Notes under the pieces: model-generated | Told to the model about the DNA's origin: nothing | The model's input: the letters and a program-made list of their open reading frames with translations, nothing else | The model's database searches: none | Position numbers and translations under genes: made by a program | Shown here: piece by piece, positions 22,961 through 31,876 of the stretch | Numbering within the stretch: position 1 is the stretch's first letter | Layout of the letters: every line of letters starts with the position of its first letter | Assembly: GCA_033558025.1 (NCBI GenBank) | Contig: JAUCEF010000003.1 | Coordinates: 3,002,001 to 3,066,000, forward strand | Reading direction: 5' to 3' | Origin: Phytophthora sp. 'mugwort' | Lineage: Eukaryota > Oomycota > Peronosporomycetes > Peronosporales > Peronosporaceae | Length of the DNA stretch: 64,000 nucleotides

Positions 22961-23393
22961 TTAGCTCAGATGCTTGCTATACGAAGCTCAAGCCGCTGGC
23001 GCAGTTATGGAACGCGGCTACGGCCTCATTAACGACTTCCTGACTGTCGACGAGGTGGAGCTCGTACTGAGAGACATCCGTAAGCTCCCAGGGAGCCAGT
23101 TCCAGCAAACGTTTGACAAGGTGCACGCCGAAACCAGCGATCCCAATCGCCTTCAGGCGCCAATTGCACTAAGCTTGATTCCAACTCGTTCATGGTCGAT
23201 GAAACCCTGATCAAGCTCGCATCGGAGCTTCATCCAGCTTGGTGTAACTAATGAGCATCTTCTTAAATCGCTACATAATGGCAATTCGCAACAACTGCAC
23301 CGCGACTGCCCGACATTCGAGGCAACACTGGCCATTGGAAAGTACAGGTGGGTATGAGTGTCTATTATCATCGCTTACGGTCCAGAAGCTTAT

Positions 23394-23397
23394 GTTG
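23394..23397. repeat. Target-site duplication GTTG, left side of solo LTR
   Basis: GTTG directly before the LTR start TGTAGC; identical to the bases directly after its end. Confidence 0.55.
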
Positions 23398-24939
23398 TGT
23401 AGCGGGATCGGTCAAAATATGCTTAGGACCCGACCCGCTTCCCAACTGCGCCCAGACACCGACTACGCAGGGGGTTCCCCGATGATCCGTGGTAAGCTAA
23501 ACTTGGTATCACCTTGTGTACTAGTTGGTGGACTGGGTCTGCTCTCTTGGAATTCCGAAGGATGCAGCGATGTAAAGTCTTCAACGTCCTGGCGGGACGC
23601 GGGGATGCGTGGAGCAGCGTCGCCGTTATTGGTTCCGATCTGAGGTAGTCGACCTTCGATCAGGGGAGTTGATCCGAGGCCAAGGTTGCCGTGTGGCGTT
23701 GTTCCTTTCCTTTCGTTAAGTTGCTTGCTACTTCCTTTAGCGGGATCTTGCGAGTTGAGAGTCAAAGCGATCGTCGACCAAGCACTGAATGCCGATCGAT
23801 CGAGGTATGCGCTTGATCAGAAATTCGCTAGCGTGGGGGAGGGTCGGCCAATATCCGATCCGATCCGCTCACCACGACATTAGATCTGCTACCTTGGGGT
23901 GGTCGACACCTTGGGGGGCCAATGTAGTTCCCTTCCCACGGTATTTAAAAACTACTCAAGTCGTCCAATGTAAAATCGAGTCTGATTGTTGTTTATCCTT
24001 TTCTTGTCCTATCCTCCCATCCTGAACCCTATCTCGTACCACCTGAATCTCCTGAATCTTACCCTTATTCAACCCCTCAACACGTACCGTCTTCACACTT
24101 GCACATCGCCGAGGATGATTGCTGATCGAATCCCGATCTGCCAGATCGTGAATGTCCGAACGCGTCTATGGTCGATCTGCCAACACCGATCGGCTCGATC
24201 GGCCAGATCACGTATGTCAGAACATGTATACGCCGATCTGATAGATCGATGATGTCAGAATCTGTATGCCGATCGGCGAAAACCGATCAACTCGATCTGG
24301 CCGATCTTGTCCGCAAAGTCGATACGATCTGCCCGATCTCGGACGGCGGGGTGCAGGCCGGTCTGTGGACGCCGGATCAGCTCGATCTACCGCACCTTGA
24401 ATGCCGGCCCGATCGGCCAGATCCGATATCGATCGGCTCGATCTCACACAGTTCGATCCGATCTGCCCGATTCCGCACGGCGGGGCGTAGCTCGATCTGC
24501 GGGCGCCGGATCGGCCCGGTTTTCCAGATCCCGAACGCCAGATCGGCCCGATCTGTCCGATCCCGTATGTCCGAACCTGTATGCTGATCTGCCAGAAAGG
24601 GTGTACCGATCCGATCGTGGGTTGATCTTGATCGATTACGGTCCGCTGAATATTGATCAGAGTCGATCCATGTCAGCCGCGATCTACATGTCAACGAAAA
24701 GGATTGATCCACGCCCGTTGACTCCAATCTTGGTGTCTGGCGCCGATCCGATCTGAACCGATTGGGACTAAACGTGGTCCGATCCGCATCTCGCCGATCG
24801 GTCATGATCTTCATCCCTTGCCCGGATCCTATCTAAGATCGGCCGTGATCGAGGATCAATCGGGAGTGACTGTGGTCATATAAAGAGTAGATCGGTCACG
24901 ATCTGGGTCGCCGTCGAACTCGCTTACCGCCCCCTGTCA
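23398..24939 (+). mobile_element. Solo LTR (Gypsy-type), 1,542 bp, GATC-rich
   Basis: It begins TGTAGCGGGATCGG and ends CCGCCCCCTGTCA, giving the TG...CA termini of an LTR. The four bases before it (23394-23397) and after it (24940-24943) are both GTTG, a target-site duplication. No internal retroelement genes are present, so it is a solo LTR left by recombination. From about 24110 to 24930 the tetramer GATC occurs roughly 49 times, about one per 16 bp. The chromovirus fragment at the window's right edge is also GATC-rich, so the two may belong to one family. It separates the two halves of an oxygenase-like relic. Confidence 0.62.
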
Positions 24940-24943
24940 GTTG
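24940..24943. repeat. Target-site duplication GTTG, right side of solo LTR
   Basis: GTTG directly after the LTR end CTGTCA; identical to the left copy. Confidence 0.55.
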
Positions 24944-25442
24944 TCCGCTGGTTGATTTATTCCACCTATTTCGCATATCGGCTCATTGCCGCGGGGTTTG
25001 AGATTCTTATTCGACGCTTCTCCACACCTAGATCCTCGCAGCACCTGGTAACTTCGGCGGTCCGGTGCCCCGCTGAAAGTCGTCGAGCTGAAGATAGCTC
25101 AAGGGCAGATGCTGCTCTTCCGCGGAGGCCTAGCCCATGCAAGAGCCGCGCTATAGTCGGGTGGATGGTGTCGAGGAGTAGGATGACCCCACCGAGTTAG
25201 CGACGTACGAGTGCTTCCACTTCATCTATTGCTTAAAGCGCTGCGATGGCAAGCTTAGTAAGCATGGACGCTACTTGCGGCAACAATCCCAACAAGGAAG
25301 CGATTGCCGAGAGGCGCCAGCGCAAAAACGACTTATACGGCCAATGCGCCAAGTGCAAGAGCCATTTCGGTGAAAAGAACACACTTGTGAAGCACAAGTG
25401 CGAAGCAGATGACTCCAGCACTGCGTAGAAAGAGAAAAGGCA

Positions 25443-25662
25443 TAGTTCATGGATCCACATCACCATTCGTGGATCCAAGTAACCATACGTAAACCTAAGG
25501 ACCAAATCATGGAACTGAGTACAAAATCATGAATTCGAGTCCTAATTCATGGATCTTAGTATCGAAGCATGGTTCTCAGTACCAATATATGGATCCGAGT
25601 ACAAAATCACAGATCTACGCGAGCAATCAAGGATTTATACGACCAGTCACGGATGTGAGATT
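25443..25662 (+). repeat. Minisatellite of 11 diverged 20-bp units
   Basis: The sequence splits without gaps into eleven 20-bp units, for example CAAATCATGGAACTGAGTAC, TAATTCATGGATCTTAGTAT and CAATATATGGATCCGAGTAC. The consensus is about CAAATCATGGATCCGAGTAC. The outer units are most diverged, while the phase stays exactly 20 bp. Because 20 is not a multiple of three, a coding origin is unlikely. It lies between the oxygenase-like relic and the Tc1-type element. Confidence 0.85.
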
Positions 25663-26200
25663 TGTGTCTAGCCGTGATCCGCACTGTCAGCACCTCGATC
25701 ATGGTGGTAGCGAGACTGTCCTCACCACTCGCTCTTCGGCCGGAGTCGCCATGTCTGATGCCGTAAAGCAGAATCCATGAGTGCTAAAGGACCTCTAACG
25801 CTTTATATTGATCTTGTGAAGGATTGCTCTGGAGTCGCGTGAACCCGTTCGTGCGTACGGGTTAGAGGTGCTTTCGCGTGGTGGTTCGCTGACTGGGAAG
25901 TGGCCACCAAACAATTGGTGGCCCACCATTGTTGTTGTATCAACTTTCGGTAGTTCATACTTTTGGAGCGTAGACAGGCCAGGCGCGCTGCCGTGATATC
26001 ACGCCCCGACTTCGGATCTTTCTGCGAAATGAGGTCGTGAATCGACTGGTCACGACCGATCGGAGCGACGCAACGTGCCTCCGGATTCATCCCCTTGATT
26101 GGTCGATATTTCGATAGGGTTTGGGATTATAACCTGCGAGGTAGCGGGTGGGCTATGGCTCGCAAAGCCTCCGCTGTTACCTTCAGCGTCGTTCATATTA

Positions 26201-26270
26201 TCGTCGAGGCACCTTGAATTTGCATGGATGGAAGAAATATATGCATGTCAGAGAACAAGTTCATGCAAGC
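26201..26270. repeat. Left terminal inverted repeat of the Tc1-type element
   Basis: Pairs in inverted orientation with 28031-28098; preceded by TA at 26199-26200. Confidence 0.8.
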
Positions 26271-26354
26271 GATGGATGCTGTAAATGCATATTTCTTCCG
26301 TGCTAAAAAAAGGCATGCATGATTGCTACCACTGCTCATAGAGCAACATCCAAG

Positions 26355-27937
26355 TCATGTTGCATTGGCACATGATCCTCCAGGATGTCCACAATGGCTC
26401 CCATGGTGAGGCGCTGACTTTCGAAGGCGCGCAACGTTTTGGTTCATCTCCGGAGTGAATTCCTCGAACGTGTGGGGCAGATAGCTAGCGAAAAGCATCT
26501 CCATTGTGTCTGGAAGAAGAGGACATAGGCCCAACTGATCCCCGCCATGGCTCTTCTCATAAAGTTGCTGCTTGAAAACAGGAACTCTGTCAACAGCATA
26601 CCTCACGAAGTGCTCCACGTTGAAATAGAACTGACGGACATCATGCTCAGTGATCTTAATATCGATTTCGACAAGCCTTCGCTTTAACATCGCTTTGCTT
26701 TTATCGGTGGAAGTCGCTGAAGATCTGGCTCGCCAAAGTCTCGACTTTATCGTGCCGAAAACCTCTTCCAGAGGATTGATAAACATAAGTAAATAGGCAG
26801 GAACTCCATGACAAGGTATCTAGTCCCCGCTTCGCCCTCCAAATACTCACAACAGAACGGTGGTGCATACTTGCGTTATCCATGCTGAAGGCACGCTTTA
26901 TTCGTTTGTGGACAGGAACTTTGCGAAGATATTTGCTGCAACCATTTCCGTCATAAATTCGAGCACGACTTGGGCCGTTATGCTTCCTTCAACCACTTCA
27001 AAGTGCAGGATTCTAAACGAAGGCGATTCAGCAAACAGCAATCAAATTTGGTCCGAGTGCTCAGAGTAGAATTCGTCAGAAACTGTAGGAATCCACCCCC
27101 AATCGACCACGCCTTGCATTTTGTCATCCTGGATAGCTTCATCGCGTCGTAGTATACCGCCTCGTATAACGTGTTTTGACCATGTTTGATCGGCATACTT
27201 GTAACGAGCCGAGTTCCGATCGCGGGGGAAACGACGAAAATCACCGAGTCGAGAGCCTGCAACGTTCTTCAGATACTAGCTGACAGTTTTGGTAATCACC
27301 TTCTTGTGAAAAACAAGCTCAATGAAGGCGGCAGTGTGAGCTAACGACGATGTGTTGCAGATAAACTGGAATCTTGCGGCTGCGAAGATCATCTCTTTTG
27401 TAAGCACCGGCTTACGTCCTCGATGTTCAGTGGTAGGTTCTGTGCACTGCAAATTACGACTAATTGTGGACTGGAAATCCCTAATCGCTGCGCAATATTG
27501 GTCTGCGGTTCCGATCCGATCAATTCTAGGATCACGCGGTGATCCGCCTCTAAGAAACACGATATTTTCTTCCTGTCGCCTGCAATGCGGCGAAGCTTAC
27601 GAGAGTCAGCTTCTGAGATATTTAACTGCTCGCCTGACTCAGCTCGAACACGTAGCTAGCTAAATCGCTGCATTTCCTGAGCCTTTTCTGCAGCCAACCG
27701 CTCGTGCTTTTCTTGTGCTTTTGCAGCCGACAGCTTGGCATGCTCACAAGCACAAGCGAGTTCCTCGATCTGGCACCGTCCTCTCTGGGTTGCGAGCCGG
27801 CGTTGCCGACGTTGCTCCGAGAGTATGGCCCGACGCGACTGGGGTTGCACACCATGCAACGCAGGGTCCACGGTGACGGCAGAACAAAGACGCGGAAGCG
27901 ACGATGGTAGTTCACGGGAACGGCCTCTTTGACTCAT
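26355..27937 (-). pseudogene. Tc1/mariner-type (IS630-like) transposase, frameshifted
   Basis: Reading from 27937 the product starts with an Ala/Arg/Gln/Glu-rich coiled-coil-like region (EQRRQRRLATQ, AKAQEKHERLAAEKAQE), then a helix-turn-helix region (RGRKPVLTKEMIFAAARF, 27560-27276). The catalytic part follows in shifted frames: SDEFYSEHSDQI near 27070, MDNASMHH near 26880 (second catalytic Asp), and NPLEEVFGTIKSRL at about 26780 (third acidic residue, E in NPxEE). The rest to 26355 is the C-terminal tail. At least three frameshifts separate the blocks, so it is inactive. The third-acid motif and the TA duplication together make the superfamily call solid. Confidence 0.75.
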
Positions 27938-28030
27938 GCGAAACTGAACACTGATGCTCTCTTCAGCTCATAGGTGGGATCTCAAAAGACACATACATAC
28001 CACCAGTATGCATTATTTTCTTACTGTACG

Positions 28031-28098
28031 GCTTGAATGAATTGTTCTCGACATGCATTCATTTCTTCCATCCATGTAAATTCAAGGTGCCTCGACGG
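28031..28098. repeat. Right terminal inverted repeat of the Tc1-type element
   Basis: Inverted match of 26201-26270; followed by TA at 28099-28100. Confidence 0.8.
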
Positions 28099-28565
28099 TA
28101 CTGCTACATCAGCATAAAATATACCTAGGGTCAAACACCAGTGGTGTAAGGGCTGAAGCCTTACAGACTTCAGGAGACTTGACCAGACCAAGAAGTGAAC
28201 TCTACAGCCCAGTGTGAGCAGCGCACATCCGCTAGTTGTACCACTGCAGCACGTAAAATATATTTTCACTGGTTACCTAGCTATTAACGTAGTTGTGTGC
28301 AGCTGTGCTGTGAGTGTGCGCAGCAGCACTTAGTAGTTTCACACACAGGGGGACATCCCATACTGTGTAACAGCAGAATCGCGAAGGAATTTCGCCCGCC
28401 GATCAATCTCGGGGGCTCTCCTCTAGAACAGACCCGCTTTATTAAATCTGAAATTCCAAATCTAAATCTGAAATATCTTTATAATGCCACTGCGAATCAG
28501 ATCTAAGTACACCACAGAACCGCTAAAAGGTCACTTGTGCGTCGAGCGTCAAACAAAACAAACCC

Positions 28566-28598
28566 GCTTTCGCGCGCAAACCGCCAGCGCGCGAAAGC
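28566..28598. repeat. Perfect 12-bp GC-rich hairpin in the Merlin leader
   Basis: GCTTTCGCGCGC (28566-28577) is the exact reverse complement of 28587-28598, with a 9-base loop. It lies between the left end of the Merlin element and its transposase gene. Confidence 0.8.
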
Positions 28599-28781
28599 GC
28601 AAATATCTTGCTTAGTGTATGCGACATACTTAAGCCCGCTTCGTGTCAGCTTTGTAGTCAGTCCACCTATCATTTCCAAGTTCGCTCCCTCCCGCCCAAC
28701 TGCCACCACCACCATCATATCCTCCCCCTCCCCCTACATGTATGACGTCGACGGTGTGAGCCTATTCACAATGGATAAGTA

Positions 28782-29800
28782 ATGGAAGTCACATGCGACG
28801 AGGCTCTCTGCGTGAAGTGGTGTATGGAGGTCGGCCTTATCGATAAGGAGAAGCTGTGCCCCTGTGTCACGGCGCCATGTGGCTCGCGTCCACGCGCAAG
28901 CGCCGGAGATGCTGCCGTCGCACCATGCATGTCAGCGGGAACGACGTCTGCCGTGGCTTGCTAACGAACTCGTTCTTCAACGAGGCGAAGATCAAACTCT
29001 GCAGCACGGTGCGCTTCCTCCTGGCATGGTGCATGCGGCTGCCCCAAGACCAAGCATCCGAGCTGGCGGGTACCTCGCAGCGGACAACGCACCAGTACTT
29101 CGCTTTTTGCCGCGCCACGTGTTCGAAGGAGTTGCTACGAGCCGACTTCAAGGTAAAGTTGCAGCTATGGTACGCCTATGGCGACTAAAGTTGCTCTGAC
29201 GTTGTTAAAATGTTGCTCTAGATTGGAGGAGACGGCCAAGTCGGTGAGATGGACGAGGCGAGTCTAGCGAAGAAGCGCAAGTACAGTCGCGGTCGCCACT
29301 ACCAAGAGTTCGGGATCTTCGGTGGCGTGGAGCGATGCACAGGGAGGTAGTTCAGTCGGATCGTTTACGGCAAGCGCACCAAAGCGACGTTGTTGCCTAT
29401 TATTAAGCGCTTCATTAAGCCCGGTACGTGCTACTGAATGTTTTGGCTACAATATTTCTCGCTAATCGTAATTATTTGTAACATGTAGCACTCATATCAT
29501 GTCGGACATGTTACTACGTACGTGTGCGAACTTGGGAACAAGCAGCACACGCTTGAGAACAATCGCTCTCTACTAAGTATGACGTACTCTCACAGCTGGG
29601 TGAATCATATGCTCAACTTGTGGATCCTGTAACTGGTACTCATACCAACACAATTGAGGCTTGTGGGAGACCAGGATAAAGCACCACATCAAGGCGAATA
29701 GAGGAATGCACAAAGACCACCTCGACTCGTACTTGGACGAGTACATGTGGCGCTCCTGTTTTTTCCCGGCGAGAGCAAGCGTAGGTAGGTACATGAGTGG
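28782..29800 (+). pseudogene. Merlin transposase, two introns, damaged
   Basis: The order of features matches IS1595/Merlin transposases: N-terminal zinc-ribbon-like Cys region near 28850-28960 (one frameshift inside), NSFFNEAKIKLCSTVRFLLAW, a recognition block TSQRTTHQYFAFCR, then EMDEASLAKKRKYSRGRHY (first catalytic Asp) and FGIFGGVERCTG. A TAG at about 29349 replaces a sense codon. MSDM gives the second Asp, and HSWVNHML...TNTIEACW the conserved Asn/Glu block before DHLDSYLDEYMWR. The blocks join only if two GT-AG introns are removed: about 29151-29221 (GTAAAG...TCTAG) and about 29424-29488 (GTACGT...TGTAG). The frameshift and the stop make it inactive. Confidence 0.75.
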
Positions 29801-29899
29801 ACTGATAGTTGCCGTTATCAGAAATGAATATATTTTTTTTCATTTAAAATCCGTTTCTGAGGCGGGCCTGTTCTGCAGGAGGGCCGCCTCGGGCACTAG

Positions 29900-30260
29900 T
29901 CAGCACTTGTACAACACCAACAGCGCGTAGGATTTTCACCGGTAGGGCAGTCTCCAGCACCAGGCAGCACCAATGCAACGAACAGCAACAGCAGCGTCCG
30001 TAACAGTGCCGATTGGGTCCTCGCTGGCTTCGCACGTTCGCACATGATACAGTCTCATCACTTTGGCCTGGTAGGACAAAGCATGTTGTCAGCAATGCAT
30101 GTGTGTGCGGTGCAGCGCGCCGCCTTCACAGAACAGTTATAGTTGGTAGCTCACAGGCTTAGATCTGACAGTGGTCGTCGTGTCTGGACCAAAACATGTG
30201 CGACAAAGTATCAACATAGATCATTGTTGTACGAGGGAGACATATGGAGGGGGCTGGGGC
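29900..30260. other. Spacer, nothing recognised
   Basis: No gene signature is seen between the Merlin right end and the hairpin at 30266. Confidence 0.35.
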
Positions 30261-30265
30261 TAGCA

Positions 30266-30296
30266 GGTCTCCCCGATTAATCAAATCGGGGAGACC
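30266..30296. repeat. Perfect 13-bp hairpin
   Basis: GGTCTCCCCGATT (30266-30278) and AATCGGGGAGACC (30284-30296) are exact reverse complements around a 5-base loop (AATCA). No gene is adjacent. It may be the end of a small non-autonomous element or a structured transcript. Confidence 0.8.
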
Positions 30297-30532
30297 ATGC
30301 CTTTGGTCGGGTAGTAGAAAATGCGAACCTAATACCGACCTAAACTGATCAAAAAGTCCTAGTGTAAATTACACATCCTAGTGATATCTGACCTAAAAAT
30401 AGATTAAATACCACGGTATTTATCATAGAAAACTTAGTTCAAGTCACTTCAGTATAATTTCTGAGCCATATCAAGTACAGTCAGAGCAAGTATAATGCGA
30501 TATACAAGCACGCTGTTTGGTCGTAACTTGGG

Positions 30533-30717
30533 GACGGAGGTCACTCGCTCACACGAGCGAAGCGAACATGCCTGGGGTTTGTAGAACCGCCGGCGAAGCC
30601 CGCGGGCGCACTGTTCAACCGTCAAGCGAAGGCGCAGCCGTAGCGGGCTTAGGGTTCTGTCACCAGCGAGCCCTGCGAGCCGCCGGTGTTATTAGGACTG
30701 CGCGGAGCGCATAGCTA
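30533..30717. other. GC-rich, self-complementary island
   Basis: About 185 bp of high GC sit in AT-rich surroundings. Short stems occur at both ends (CGCTC/GAGCG at about 30543-30558 and TGCGC/GCGCA at about 30699-30712), and AGAACC...AAGCCCGC near 30584-30606 can pair with GCGGGCTTAGGGTTCT near 30645-30660. The motif GCGAAG recurs. It ends near CTAG, which is reminiscent of Helitron 3' ends, but the spacing is not typical. No coding potential stands out. It could be a small foldback element or a structured RNA. Confidence 0.3.
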
Positions 30718-30719
30718 GG

Positions 30720-31490
30720 TGACTTTATACAGCTCTTTCATCGTCTTATGCGTGGTCGGATATTTTATGCTATGCTGTTCTAATTCACCCGGCTAATTAG
30801 CCATAAACGGGACAATACCGTCATATGTCTCTGTGTTTTTAGGTCAAATAGACCACTTTTAGAACAGCTTTTAGGTATATTTTTTCCAGCACCTTTAGTC
30901 GCATCAAACGTGTACTATTCAACATCTTGAATCGAGAGTGGCATAGACGAATTCGACGGTAAAAGTTAGTAGAGTTCTGGAATCTGTCGTTTACCTAGAT
31001 ACAACAGAATGTTTTTAATCACTCTTGACGACTTGACTCGGTGCCAGCGTCGACAGCACGCCGCGAGGCAAGCAATACAGCCAACACAGATAGTCGGAGA
31101 CGGGTGCGAATCTCCGTCTCCCCTACGAATACCGGTGCAAATGAGATCAAAATGAGATCGCATCGCCAATCGCATCGACGGACCCGTCCAACTACCAATA
31201 CGTACCCGGACCACGACGAAGCGGATGCATCCAGTACATGTAAGCTTACTGCTGTATCTATATTAGATCTATTATAGCATCACCGTCGTACTACGACTCG
31301 TTGAGCGTGCTCAAGTTGAAGTGACCACGTCGCGGTGCGTCATGAGTCACCCGAGGGTTATTGCTCCGACATAAGTTGTCACACAGCACGGTCGTCTTCA
31401 ATGGCAGCCGTTGGCGATCCCGAGTCACTGCAACTGCAACATCGGCAAGATCTGTGGCCGGATGGGGCTCAGCGACTGGCAGGTAGACTG
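30720..31490. other. AT-rich spacer before the kinase locus
   Basis: Only short ORFs without domains (such as 82 codons on the minus strand at 30966-31214). Confidence 0.35.
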
Positions 31491-31495
31491 TCATC

Positions 31496-31876
31496 TTGCC
31501 TGTAAGTGAGATTCAAGCTGTTAGGGCACCGTCAACTAACATCGACTCCCGAAGCGAGGCACTACATGTAGTTGCAACCATGATTCCGCCGCCACCACCA
31601 CCGCTATGTCATCAAGCAACGGCACAGGAGGTGGGCGACTGTGTCGCACGGGCTATGTGCTTGCCACGCGGGCGCCGTGTCGCCTTAAGATTCGCCGTAA
31701 ATCGTCGCATGCCTACCCCCGATGACAGCATGCGACGCGGCACAAAAAGGCTCGTCTACGCCAAAGCGCTCGCGCGCCGAACTTCAAGTCCGACGGATTC
31801 GCCGACGGCGCGCGGCAGCAGCAGCAGCACTTTACCTCTTTCTCCAACCCCAGTCAGCCCACCAAAATCCCCATGA
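31496..31876 (+). CDS. Pro/Ser-rich ORF directly before, and overlapping by 4 bp, the kinase ORF
   Basis: The 126-codon reading contains a Pro run (IPPPPPPLCH), a basic middle part and a Ser/Pro/Thr-rich end (TSSPTDSPTARGSSSSTLP, SPTPVSPPKSP). Its stop overlaps the kinase start as ATGA at 31873-31876. Composition and codon use look like real coding sequence of the disordered N-terminus of a kinase. A single-base frameshift at the junction would fuse it to the kinase, so it may be the true N-terminal extension (start perhaps 31580), an upstream ORF, or a separate small gene. No splice sites that would join them are obvious. Confidence 0.4.
   Translation: MPVSEIQAVRAPSTNIDSRSEALHVVATMIPPPPPPLCHQATAQEVGDCVARAMCLPRGRRVALRFAVNRRMPTPDDSMRRGTKRLVYAKALARRTSSPTDSPTARGSSSSTLPLSPTPVSPPKSP

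Larger units (their letters stand above)
22974..25428 (+). pseudogene. 2OG-Fe(II) oxygenase-like gene split by a solo LTR
   Basis: The first half (22974-23370) reads GYGLINDFLTVDEVELVL and, in shifted frames, LIKLASELHPAW and QLHRDCPTFEATLAIGKY; H-R-D would be the first metal-binding pair. The second half (about 25050-25428), on the far side of the solo LTR, reads VVELKIAQGQMLLFRGGLAHARA, then PTELATYECFHF, then a short Cys/His cluster CAKCKSHF...HKC in the 60-codon ORF 25246-25428. Joining across the LTR puts the two halves in the expected order. Frameshifts occur in both halves, so the gene was, or has since become, dead. The sequence just before the LTR (GTGGGTATGAGT after KYR) could be an intron donor, so the LTR may sit in an intron. 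Family call is inference. Confidence 0.4.
26201..28098 (-). mobile_element. Tc1/mariner (IS630-Tc1) superfamily DNA transposon, complete ends, dead transposase
   Basis: Inverted repeats of about 70 bp bound the element: 26201-26270 and 28031-28098 read inward as YCGTCGAGGCACCTTGAATT with about 85% identity. TA lies directly outside each end (26199-26200 and 28099-28100), the target duplication of this superfamily. The 1.9-kb interior is filled by one broken transposase gene on the minus strand. The unusually long terminal repeats read as apparent coding sequence (LEFTWMEEMNACREQF) at both ends, which is simply the repeat itself. Confidence 0.8.
28411..29889 (+). mobile_element. Merlin (IS1595/ISXO2-like) DNA transposon
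   Basis: Imperfect terminal inverted repeats are visible: near 28413-28450 GGCTCTCCTCTAGAACAGAC, CCGCTT, and on the opposite strand at 29889-29850 GGCCCTCCTGCAGAACAGGC, CCGCCT. The string CTCGGG occurs just outside both ends (28408-28414 and 29888-29894) and may belong to the target duplication, though its limits are unclear. The interior holds one spliced transposase gene on the plus strand. The leader contains a perfect 12-bp hairpin at 28566-28598. Confidence 0.65.

Noticed and set aside
24168..24814. Overlapping ORFs of 139-149 codons rich in Arg, Ser, Asp and Ile
   Set aside because: They arise from translating GATC-rich LTR sequence (repeated RSD, DPI and similar) and are not genes.
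26216..26284. Apparent conserved peptide LEF(A/T)WMEE at 26.2 and 28.0 kb
   Set aside because: It is the translation of the two terminal inverted repeats of the Tc1-type element, so similarity reflects DNA repeats.
30533..30717. Helitron identity for the GC-rich island
   Set aside because: CTAG and a small hairpin are present, but the hairpin is too close to the end and no convincing 5' terminus or Rep/Hel gene is seen.
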